Assembly (NCBI GenBank): GCA_910578405.1
Contig: CAJTQO010000028.1
Location: forward strand, 1-6,207
Direction: 5' to 3'
Length of the DNA stretch: 6,207 nucleotides
From: an uncultured Lachnospiraceae bacterium
GTDB taxonomy: Bacteria > Bacillota > Clostridia > Lachnospirales > Lachnospiraceae
A program made the translations under genes and the position numbers. Shown here piece by piece: positions 1 to 5,759 of this stretch (its first letter is position 1; each line of letters begins with the position of its first letter). The notes below the pieces were generated by a model that was not told the DNA's origin, searched no databases, and was given only the letters and a program-made list of their open reading frames with translations.

Positions 1-35
1 AAATTTTAACGACGCAATGGTGCGAAACAGGCGGT

Positions 36-1769
36 TCACAAATCCAAAGCCGCTTTTTCCGTTTCCATTGCAATAAACGCTTCCAGACGGTTGTCGTAAC
101 GTGTCTTCCCGCCCTGGCTGGCATCGGAGGCCCGAACAAAATTGGACTTTTTGGACGCTTTGTCATACCTTGCGATTTCTTCCCCGTTCGTTTCGCTGAA
201 TACTTTGATTTTTCTGAATTCCCCCACCATGGCGGCTTTTAAGTTCGCCCGGTCATAAGCCGTTTTATCCGTCAAAGCCGCCTGGCTCTCAAAGTCCAGG
301 TACAGCCGCCGGAAAACATTGGATACCAGCGCGCTCGCATCCGCCCCTGTCATAAAGCGCTTTTCGGCCACGGCCAGTCCCATCACTTCGTCAATTGCCC
401 CATCGGCCTCAGCTTCCACATGCGCCCGTTCCGGCTTCATCAGATGGACTTTCAGGATTTTGCGCAGCTCGGCTTCGGAGGGCATGGAAGTGTAAAAACA
501 TTCGTCAAAACGCCCTTTCCGGAAAAATTCCGGCGGCAGCCCGTCTATGCCGTTTGCTGTGGCAATAATATAGCAGGAGCTTTTCTTTTCCTGCAGCCAG
601 GTCAGAAAACCGCCTGCCATCCGCTGCAGGTACGCCCCTTCCTCCCGCCCCTGGCCTCCGGTTCCGGCAAACCCTTTCTCAATTTCATCCATCCAAAGGA
701 TGCAGGGCGCCATTTCCTCCGCCTGCCTCTGCGCAAGGCGCAGATTTCTTTCGCTGTCCCCCACATGGCCTCCCATCATCCTGCCCATTTCCAGCCGGAT
801 TAAAGGCATCTTCAATTCCGCCGCCGCATATTGGGCAAAGAGGGATTTCCCCGTGCCGGGAAGCCCCATCACCAATATGCCTTTCGGCACCGCCACCCCC
901 TTTTGGACAGCGTCTTCCAGCCTTCCCATAATCATGCCGCTTTCATGGAGATGCTGGCCAATCCTTTCCATATTGGCCATATCCACATGTTCCACCATCT
1001 TCCATTCCAAAAGCCGGTCGCGCTCCAGCAGCTTTACTTTCTCATTTCCGATTAATTCTAATATTTTTTTCTTTTTTTCGTCAAATGCATCTTCGCCGTA
1101 GTTCCGTTCTGCCCGTTCCAGCAAATATTCGATTTCAAAGCCTTGGAAGCCCTGCAGGTAAGAAACGATTTCCCGCTTAAAACGCTCTCCTATCCCCAAC
1201 CCTTTTGCAGCCAGAATTTGCCCTAACCTATCCTGAATCTCCTCCATTCCCGGTTTCCTCCCCCGTATGACATGCACGTACGGGAATAGCTCTGCCGGAA
1301 GGTTGTCCAAATGGCTGACCGTGAGCAATATGAGCAGCCCGCTTTTCCCGGCTCCCGTTTCCAACAGGCTTAACAGCGCAAGCAAAGCCTTTTCCCTGTT
1401 TTCCCGGTCAAACAAATGATAATTTTCAATGACAAGCAGTTCCAGCCCTTTCTGCCCCTTGATTTTTTCCAGGGCAATGGCCAGGTAACTGCCCCGGGCT
1501 ACCTTCCCAAGCCCCAAGGAATCCTCCGGCATTTGCCGCAGGATGTGGAGCCTTTGGTATAACGCCGGCTCAAAAGATGTTTTGCCGGGAACTTCCTTTT
1601 CCCCATACCGAATTGCCAACGGGGCGATGCCCCCGGTAAAATATTTCTTTTGCAGGATGTCCACCACCGGCTCCCATTCCTGCCTGTGTTCCGCCTCTAA
1701 CACAATTCCATTCTTACCGCTGGCATAAACCTGATAAATCTCTTCCGCCATTTCCTCTGCCACATACAT
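36..1769 (-). CDS. Ycf46-type AAA+ ATPase
   Basis: This is a 577-residue ATPase expected to remodel or unfold a protein partner, probably as a ring oligomer in the cytoplasm. The C-terminal AAA module is intact: Walker A GLPGTGKS (302-309), Walker B CILWMDEIEK (356-365) with Asp361-Glu362, sensor-1 ATAN (403-406), arginine-finger region FFRKGRFDE (415-423, Arg417/Arg420) and a lid with TGADASALV (474-482). The wording around these motifs (PLIRLEMGRMMGGHVGDSE, APCILWMDEI, GFLTWLQEK, LPPEFFRKGRFDE) is that of the Ycf46 branch of COG0464. Residues about 1-170 form a degenerate ATPase-like half, with LLVIENYHLFD (111-121) at a Walker-B-like place and LLTVSHLDNLP (148-158) at a sensor-like place, but no Walker A. 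A helical linker follows at about 175-260. The tail after the lid (about 520-577) is extra to the core. No membrane segment is present. Translation is coupled to the membrane-anchored paralog by a 1-nt overlap. The assignment is by family resemblance; the substrate is unknown, most plausibly one of the operon's paralogs. Confidence 0.93.
   Translation of the reverse strand: MYVAEEMAEEIYQVYASGKNGIVLEAEHRQEWEPVVDILQKKYFTGGIAPLAIRYGEKEVPGKTSFEPALYQRLHILRQMPEDSLGLGKVARGSYLAIALEKIKGQKGLELLVIENYHLFDRENREKALLALLSLLETGAGKSGLLILLTVSHLDNLPAELFPYVHVIRGRKPGMEEIQDRLGQILAAKGLGIGERFKREIVSYLQGFQGFEIEYLLERAERNYGEDAFDEKKKKILELIGNEKVKLLERDRLLEWKMVEHVDMANMERIGQHLHESGMIMGRLEDAVQKGVAVPKGILVMGLPGTGKSLFAQYAAAELKMPLIRLEMGRMMGGHVGDSERNLRLAQRQAEEMAPCILWMDEIEKGFAGTGGQGREEGAYLQRMAGGFLTWLQEKKSSCYIIATANGIDGLPPEFFRKGRFDECFYTSMPSEAELRKILKVHLMKPERAHVEAEADGAIDEVMGLAVAEKRFMTGADASALVSNVFRRLYLDFESQAALTDKTAYDRANLKAAMVGEFRKIKVFSETNGEEIARYDKASKKSNFVRASDASQGGKTRYDNRLEAFIAMETEKAALDL
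1064..1079 (-). promoter_or_regulatory. A7-G-A7 tract containing an in-phase A-AAA-AAG slippery heptamer
   Basis: On the minus strand the codons GAA AAA AAG AAA AAA (Glu231-Lys235 of the AAA+ protein) form two runs of seven A separated by one G. The heptamer A-AAA-AAG (1077-1071) is in the zero-frame phase required for -1 ribosomal slippage, as in dnaX. A -1 shift would meet TGA within about ten codons, giving a product of roughly 240 residues that holds only the degenerate N-terminal half and linker. I see no convincing stimulatory Shine-Dalgarno or stable downstream stem, so use of the site is conjecture. Confidence 0.3.
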
Positions 1770-2866
1770 CAGTCTTTTCCTCCATAAGCGTTTCGCGCCG
1801 CAAACAATCCTGCCACGCCAAACAATGCCGCTGCGGCAATCGCCGCGCCGTTATTCGCCCCGCCGGACGCTGTCCCTGAAATTACGCGAAGCAGGCACAT
1901 AACGCAAAATAGCAAGCAAAACGCACTGAGCATCCTCCATATGCCGCCGCCCGTCTTAGCCGCCCCTCTCCCTGTCCGGGAAGTTTCCGCTTCCAACAGC
2001 TTCCTGCTTTCTTCGGCTTCTTGCATTAACCGTTCCTGCTCCTGCTTACGCTTACGCTTTTCTTCATCTTCCTTTTCAAACCGTTCTTTCAGCCCTTTGC
2101 TTTTCCCGGCGTCCGCACGCCCTATCTCCCCTGCGGCGCCTACCATTGTAATGGCTGCATCCGGAAAAACCGCCAGTATTTTCCTGGCCTCTTCCACGCC
2201 AAGCAATCCCGTCGCCGCCGGTCTTTGTAAACTGCCTTCCCATATTTCCCAATCTGCAGCGGCTGTGCTTTCTGCAATCCGCCCCCTTGTCTGCCCTATA
2301 TCGCGCTGCGTCTTTTCTTTTTCTTTTTCCTTCTCCCGCCCCGGTTGAAGGGCTGGCGCCGTCCGCACACCGCCGTCCTGCCGTTGTCTGGCCGGCCTCT
2401 CTGCCGCGCCCGCTGCGGCATAAGCGGAAAAATCGCATATAATCTGCGTATCTTTCCCCCATTCCCTTCTGCCAAAACGCTGGATTTCCCGCAGATTCTC
2501 AAACAGCGGCGCAAATATAGCCTGCCGCCTTTCATAAAGCCGGATATCTTCCCCGGTAAACACATAGGCAAAGACGCTATATTGTTTACGGAAGCCTCCT
2601 CCTGCCATAGCTTCCCCTAAAAGCGTATCCTGCTTTCCAGCCAACGCCAAAGCATACATCCGCTTTCCGCCGTCTAAAAACCCGGCAAACCAGCATTGCT
2701 GCATTTCCGCCTCTCCATACCGTTTTGTCACTGCAAGCATACTTCTCGATACGGTGGTCAGGATAGATTGGTATTTTGCTATTTGGGTATCGCATCTACG
2801 AATATGGTAATCCCCCATATCCCCTTTGATTTGTGCGTTTGCATAAATCCATCCATATACGGCCAT
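1769..2866 (-). CDS. Membrane-anchored paralog of the twin-protein pair
   Basis: I do not recognise a named family. The protein has 365 residues from the ATG at 2864-2866, 5 nt after the stop of its paralog, with an AGGAGGAG-type ribosome site inside that gene's last codons. Residues 1-133 match the N-terminal domain of the preceding protein at about half of positions by eye, keeping Cys25, TKRYG (47-51), CysTrp (58-59), GGGFRKQY (89-96) and LREIQ. The middle (about 135-200) is low-complexity, including an EKEKEK run at 180-185. The second shared block, TGLLGVEEARKIL followed by FP, lies at about 219-235. A charged coiled coil follows at about 255-298. Two hydrophobic segments close the protein: about 309-329 (WRMLSAFCLLFCVMCLLRVI) and about 338-357 (Ala/Gly-rich). 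This makes a C-terminal membrane hairpin with the large N-terminal part probably cytoplasmic; there is no signal peptide. It probably tethers the complex to the membrane (inference). Its stop TGA shares one base with the start of the AAA+ gene, indicating translational coupling. Confidence 0.86.
   Translation of the reverse strand: MAVYGWIYANAQIKGDMGDYHIRRCDTQIAKYQSILTTVSRSMLAVTKRYGEAEMQQCWFAGFLDGGKRMYALALAGKQDTLLGEAMAGGGFRKQYSVFAYVFTGEDIRLYERRQAIFAPLFENLREIQRFGRREWGKDTQIICDFSAYAAAGAAERPARQRQDGGVRTAPALQPGREKEKEKEKTQRDIGQTRGRIAESTAAADWEIWEGSLQRPAATGLLGVEEARKILAVFPDAAITMVGAAGEIGRADAGKSKGLKERFEKEDEEKRKRKQEQERLMQEAEESRKLLEAETSRTGRGAAKTGGGIWRMLSAFCLLFCVMCLLRVISGTASGGANNGAAIAAAALFGVAGLFAARNAYGGKD
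1779..1783 (-). promoter_or_regulatory. Ribosome binding site for the AAA+ gene
   Basis: GGAGG on the minus strand lies 9 nt before the ATG at 1767-1769, within the last codons (Gly-Gly-Lys-Asp) of the membrane-anchored paralog. The TGATG overlap with that gene's stop fixes this as the start. Confidence 0.65.
2312..2329 (-). repeat. Short hexanucleotide GAAAAA-type run encoding Glu-Lys repeats
   Basis: On the minus strand GAAAAA occurs twice and then GAAAAG, encoding E180-K185 of the membrane-anchored paralog; a further GAGAAG lies just upstream. The unit is 6 nt, so slippage by whole units would change linker length without shifting the frame. Confidence 0.55.
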
Positions 2867-2871
2867 CCCCC

Positions 2872-4332
2872 TTATCTCCTCCGTTCCATCAGCCCCGCCA
2901 CCTCGCTTGCCACTATTTTATTGGCCTGGATGGCGCCGTTTTTGTTTTTCACTTCCTGTCTCCATGTTTCCAGGAAGTGAAAAATTTCGTTTCTGGTTTT
3001 TATCGTCTTTTGCCCCAAATACCGGCTTCTCCACAAATACATGCATCCAAACGCTTTGATTTGGTTGGAAAAACCGGGCGAAAGCTGCATCCGCCCTACC
3101 GCTTCCCCAATGGCTGCCAGCAGTTCCTGCTCCAGTTCTTTCCTGCATCTTTCCGCGCATTCTATAATTTGCCTGCGCTCTTTTTCCTCTTTCTCTTTTA
3201 CAAACGCTTGCTTCTTATCCGCTTTTTGGCTCCGGCGGCGGCTTTTTTCCCCTGCTGTGTATGCGCTGGCGCCTGGGGAGGGCCCCTCCTTCTTCCTTCT
3301 GCCGTCTAAGATTTCTTCCCCTTTTTCTTTTCCGTCCTCCGGCTTGGCCTGCCTCCCGCTATCTTGCGTCCACTTGGCCGACAGAATGACAGAACCATCC
3401 GGCCCTATGCACATCCTTTCTTCCTGGCTGCCACTTTTCGGTTCGCCCTGTTTCCGCATACCGGATTTCCCGGCGCTGTGCGGGGCGGCAGAATAATATT
3501 GAGGCTCCATATCCCCGGCTACGGCCACAATCCCCTCCGGAAAAAAATCCAGCAGCTTTTTCGCCTCTTCCACGCCTAAAATCCCTGTCATTACCGACCT
3601 GGGCGGCTTAGCTCTAAGGCATCTTTCCCACAATGCCTCATCCTGCAGGCCGCTTCTTACTATATTGCAAGGCATTCCATGCCTATCGCATATATCCAGC
3701 GCCTTCTGCGCCTCCAGAAACTCCCACGTTTCTTGGCGCTCATGCGCTTCCCACGCCTCTTGACGCTCCCCTTCCTCCCGCGTCTCCTGCGCCTGCAGAT
3801 TCTGCGCCTGCCAGCCTGCGCCGCGACCGTCCTCTTCCAATGGCCGGGACATCCCGGCCGCCCCTGGCCCGTTACGGAAATCTAGGGCGGTTCCCGTCTC
3901 CGCGCTTTCCATCCCCTGCGCCTGCGCCGCCGCGCCTTTTCCTACGCCCTGGATTTCCCGCAAAATATCTTTCAAAGGCTCAAATATCCGGCTATCCCTT
4001 GGGCAGAAATTTGCCTCCTCCCCTTCCAGCCCCCAGGCCAAGACGCAATACTGTTTCCGGAACCCCCCTCCCGCCAGGGGCGTCCCCAATATGCTTTCCT
4101 GCTCCCCGGCCATTGCCACCAAAGGACGCCGCCCCTGTCCAAGACAGCCAAAAAGCCAGCATTCCTGCCGCTCCGCCTGCCCATACCTTTTGGTGGTGGC
4201 AAGCATATCTCTGGATATCGCCGTAAGCATCCCTTTATATTTTTCCAATCCGGGGCTGCAATGCCGGACAAGATAATCCCCTCCATCCCCTCTGATTTTC
4301 GCATTTGCATAAATCCAGCCGTATGCCGCCAC
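2872..4332 (-). CDS. Large soluble paralog of the twin-protein pair; unrecognised N-terminal domain
   Basis: I do not recognise a named family. The protein has 486 residues. The GTG start at 4330-4332 is chosen because its N-terminus (MAAYGWIYANAKI) aligns with the ATG-started neighbour (MAVYGWIYANAQI), and no other start lies between it and the in-frame stop about 70 nt upstream; an AAAGG ribosome site sits 8 nt before. Residues 1-132 form the domain shared with the next gene, including Cys25, TKRYGxAE (47-54), CysTrp (58-59), GGGFRKQY (88-95) and IFEPL...LREIQ (116-128). Residues 133-230 are a disordered, Gln/Glu/Ala-rich linker containing a 9-residue tandem repeat. A second block shared with the neighbour follows at about 231-274 (TGILGVEEAKKLL, then FP). 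Residues 280-370 look disordered and basic. A coiled coil runs at about 374-412, and a compact aromatic helical domain occupies 413-486. There is no signal peptide or membrane segment. The gene follows the GTPase by 91 nt and ends 5 nt before its paralog. An adaptor or sensor role is inference from architecture and context. Confidence 0.85.
   Translation of the reverse strand: MAAYGWIYANAKIRGDGGDYLVRHCSPGLEKYKGMLTAISRDMLATTKRYGQAERQECWLFGCLGQGRRPLVAMAGEQESILGTPLAGGGFRKQYCVLAWGLEGEEANFCPRDSRIFEPLKDILREIQGVGKGAAAQAQGMESAETGTALDFRNGPGAAGMSRPLEEDGRGAGWQAQNLQAQETREEGERQEAWEAHERQETWEFLEAQKALDICDRHGMPCNIVRSGLQDEALWERCLRAKPPRSVMTGILGVEEAKKLLDFFPEGIVAVAGDMEPQYYSAAPHSAGKSGMRKQGEPKSGSQEERMCIGPDGSVILSAKWTQDSGRQAKPEDGKEKGEEILDGRRKKEGPSPGASAYTAGEKSRRRSQKADKKQAFVKEKEEKERRQIIECAERCRKELEQELLAAIGEAVGRMQLSPGFSNQIKAFGCMYLWRSRYLGQKTIKTRNEIFHFLETWRQEVKNKNGAIQANKIVASEVAGLMERRR
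2876..2882 (-). promoter_or_regulatory. Ribosome binding site for the membrane-anchored paralog
   Basis: GGAGGAG on the minus strand lies 9 nt before the ATG at 2864-2866 and is embedded in the last Arg codons of the preceding gene. It is a strong site and supports coupled translation of the two paralogs. Confidence 0.65.
2945..2984 (-). repeat. Perfect 14-bp inverted repeat with 12-nt loop (hairpin) inside the end of the first paralog
   Basis: The plus-strand arms are TTTTTCACTTCCTG at 2945-2958 and CAGGAAGTGAAAAA at 2971-2984. They are exactly complementary and separated by 12 nt. In the transcript the arms fold into a stem whose inner nine pairs (CACUUCCUG) are the stable part, with U:A pairs at the base. 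It lies within codons of about residues 450-463 (IFHFLETWRQEVK), roughly 80-115 nt before the start codon of the next gene. It is not followed by a U-run on either strand, so it is not an intrinsic terminator. RNA processing, differential-expression control or a protein-binding palindrome are possible roles, all inferred. Confidence 0.75.
3715..3768 (-). repeat. Imperfect 27-nt tandem repeat inside the linker of the first paralog
   Basis: Two 27-nt units encode ERQEAWEAH and ERQETWEFL (residues 189-206). At the DNA level TCCCACG recurs exactly 27 nt apart on the plus strand (3722 and 3749), followed by near-identical sequence. The unit length is a multiple of three, so copy-number change would keep the reading frame. 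It lies in a disordered Gln/Glu/Trp-rich linker. Confidence 0.7.
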
Positions 4333-4423
4333 TTTTCCATCCTTTCCGCCAAAAGCCTTCCGGCCGCTCCAAAAAAACCTTCCAAAGTCCCCAAAACAAA
4401 ACTTCCCAAAACCCTTTCACCGC
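4333..4423 (-). other. G/T-rich intergenic leader between the GTPase and the first paralog
   Basis: This is the only sizeable untranslated gap inside the operon if the shorter neighbours are right. Read on the minus strand it is built from repeated TTTTGG-like units (GTTTTGGGAA, TTTTGGGGAC, TTTTTTTGGA, CTTTTGGCGG) and holds a small GCC-GGAA-GGC stem. There is no T-run after a stable stem, so it is not a classical terminator. I see no promoter that I would defend. Confidence 0.4.
4341..4345 (-). promoter_or_regulatory. Ribosome binding site for the GTG start at 4332
   Basis: AAAGG on the minus strand, followed by ATGG, lies 8 nt before the GTG. It is weaker than the sites of the other genes, and the non-ATG start also suggests lower initiation than the adjacent paralog. 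Confidence 0.45.
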
Positions 4424-5596
4424 TTAGAAAAAATCCTTTAACGATATCTTCTCCCCATCCCTGCCAATGCCGCAGGCATATTTTCCCTTCGTTTCCTTTT
4501 CAATGTAATATAAAATATCCCCCGCATACTGTTTCAGCCTGTTTTCCTGCTCCAACTGCGCCTTTTTCACTTCCAGTTCCCCTTTCTGCTTCCTGGCCTC
4601 TTCAATCTGTCCTTCCAGTTCTTTCAGGACAGCCCTTTCCCTCCTCAATATGCCGAAAAGTTTCGTTCGGAACTGGTTGTCGATTCTCCCCTTTTCCTGG
4701 TTATGCTTCATAATGTCCACCTCGTAATTGGCAATGGCGGCGTCCAGTTTGGCATTTTCCGCTTCCTCCCATTCCCGCCCGGACTCGGAAATGGCATAAC
4801 CTACCGTCAGCATCAGCGGTATTTCAAACCCCTCCGGCTCAAACCCGGCTATAATCTCATTGTCTTCACTCAGTTTCAAATCCCGGCCCAAAGTGGAATG
4901 GCATCCCATAATTTTATGATTGGACTCAAGCAGTTTATGCGCCTTCAAAAAAGAAAGCAGACTGTCCAATTTGCGCTCGTCATCATCGTATTTGATTAAG
5001 TCGGATTTGGTCACATAAAATAAAATCGGGGTGTCCGCCGCATCCTCACGGATGCTTTTTGCCGTTTCCATCAATGTCTTAATATTGGCCACTTCCACGG
5101 CGATATCCACTTCCTTTTCCCGCTTCTCCACTGCGTTTTCCACGCTGCCGTCCTGAATGGATATATAATCATTGAGTACGTCTCCGGAGATAATGTAAAT
5201 AAAAAGGGTGGCATGTTCTAACATAGCCAGGAATTCTTCCCATTTTTCCTCGTCCTCCCCCCTCCTTCTTGTCCGAAGCGAGCCCCTGTAGTCCATCCAG
5301 CTAATCTGGCAGATATTTTCATTGTCTCTGCGGAAAGCCATCTCATAGATATCGTTTTCCGTATTCCCCACCGGCAGCTTTCCCCTTACCATTCCGCTGT
5401 ACAACTGCGCAAAATAGCTGATATCGCTTCCGGCCGCTTCACCGTTTGCCACCAGGTCAAATGCGACCTGCGTACCGACGCCGCCAATCATCTTAAAAAA
5501 CGTATTACACGCCGCCACGGTCTTTCCGCTGGAACTCCCCCCCGTCACAAGGATATTGGCCCTTCTGTCCATAATAAATTCTTCTTTTTTCTCCAT
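4424..5596 (-). CDS. TRAFAC-type P-loop GTPase with C-terminal coiled coil
   Basis: This is a predicted cytoplasmic GTPase of 390 residues from the preferred ATG at 5594-5596. G1/Walker A is GGSSSGKT at residues 19-26, after the hydrophobic strand NILVT. A GKLPVGNTE stretch at 72-80 carries the likely switch-I Thr79. G3 is WMDYRG at 100-105, with Asp102 and Gly105. G4 is TKSD at 196-199 after the strand ILFYV, which gives guanine specificity. The 'G-x-L/W-P-x-x-T' and 'DYxG' pattern is like TRAFAC GTPases found in predicted bacterial conflict operons. Residues about 275-360 are a long charged coiled coil, followed by a short C-terminal domain ending KDFF. There is no transmembrane segment. 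The start is uncertain: an in-frame ATG at 5729-5731 would add 45 very Arg/Lys-rich residues and also has a good ribosome site. I prefer 5596 because the extension looks unlike a folded region and another frame is more protein-like there. The gene probably acts as the switch for the downstream paralogous partners. Confidence 0.88.
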   Translation of the reverse strand: MEKKEEFIMDRRANILVTGGSSSGKTVAACNTFFKMIGGVGTQVAFDLVANGEAAGSDISYFAQLYSGMVRGKLPVGNTENDIYEMAFRRDNENICQISWMDYRGSLRTRRRGEDEEKWEEFLAMLEHATLFIYIISGDVLNDYISIQDGSVENAVEKREKEVDIAVEVANIKTLMETAKSIREDAADTPILFYVTKSDLIKYDDDERKLDSLLSFLKAHKLLESNHKIMGCHSTLGRDLKLSEDNEIIAGFEPEGFEIPLMLTVGYAISESGREWEEAENAKLDAAIANYEVDIMKHNQEKGRIDNQFRTKLFGILRRERAVLKELEGQIEEARKQKGELEVKKAQLEQENRLKQYAGDILYYIEKETKGKYACGIGRDGEKISLKDFF

Positions 5597-5602
5597 CGCT
5601 TT

Positions 5603-5610
5603 CCTCTCCC
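5603..5610 (-). promoter_or_regulatory. Ribosome binding site for the preferred GTPase start
   Basis: GGGAGAGG on the minus strand lies 6 nt before the ATG at 5594-5596. It supports the shorter, 390-residue GTPase, whose first strand and P-loop begin just after this start. Confidence 0.6.
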
Positions 5611-5737
5611 GCTTTCTGTCTGGCCAGCGCCGCCGGCATCGCCTGCCATCCCGGCCTGTCCGGCGCCTTGTCCCGTTTTTGATTGCCGTCTCTTTCTTAT
5701 TTTGCAAATTTCTCCGCCATCCCAAAATCATTTGCCG

Positions 5738-5745
5738 CCTCTCCT
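5738..5745 (-). promoter_or_regulatory. Second ribosome binding site, for the longer GTPase start
   Basis: AGGAGAGG on the minus strand lies 6 nt before an in-frame ATG at 5729-5731. It is at least as good as the site for the inner start and has the same spacing, so a 435-residue form with a basic N-terminal extension cannot be excluded. Both forms might be made. Confidence 0.5.
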
Positions 5746-5759
5746 ATGCCTCTTGCGCG

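Noticed and set aside
1..35. Terminator or start of a next gene after the AAA+ stop
   Set aside because: The 35 bases show neither a stable stem with a T-run nor a start codon with a ribosome site; the stretch is too short to judge.
420..1101. Plus-strand open frames of 127 and 133 codons over the AAA+ module
   Set aside because: They are antisense to a region with intact Walker, sensor and arginine-finger motifs, and have no ribosome sites.
2076..2462. Minus-strand open frame of 128 codons overlapping the membrane-anchored paralog
   Set aside because: It is an out-of-frame shadow across the Arg/Gly-rich linker; the overlapping frame carries the conserved domain, the coiled coil and the membrane segments.
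2945..2984. Hairpin as an intrinsic terminator
   Set aside because: It is inside a coding sequence and no T-run follows the stem on either strand.
3633..4226. Long plus-strand open frame (197 codons), Pro/Arg/Ala-rich
   Set aside because: It is antisense to the first paralog, has biased low-complexity composition and no ribosome site, and the opposing frame is supported by homology to its neighbour.
3972..4409. Minus-strand open frame of 145 codons overlapping the start of the first paralog
   Set aside because: It covers the conserved N-terminal domain in the wrong frame, and the paralog alignment shows the other frame is the real one.
4235..4420. Trp-rich 61-codon frame as a leader peptide
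   Set aside because: It lacks a clear ribosome site, its Trp codons follow from the TTTTGG repeats, and no tryptophan-related gene is near. It is kept only as a note in the leader finding.
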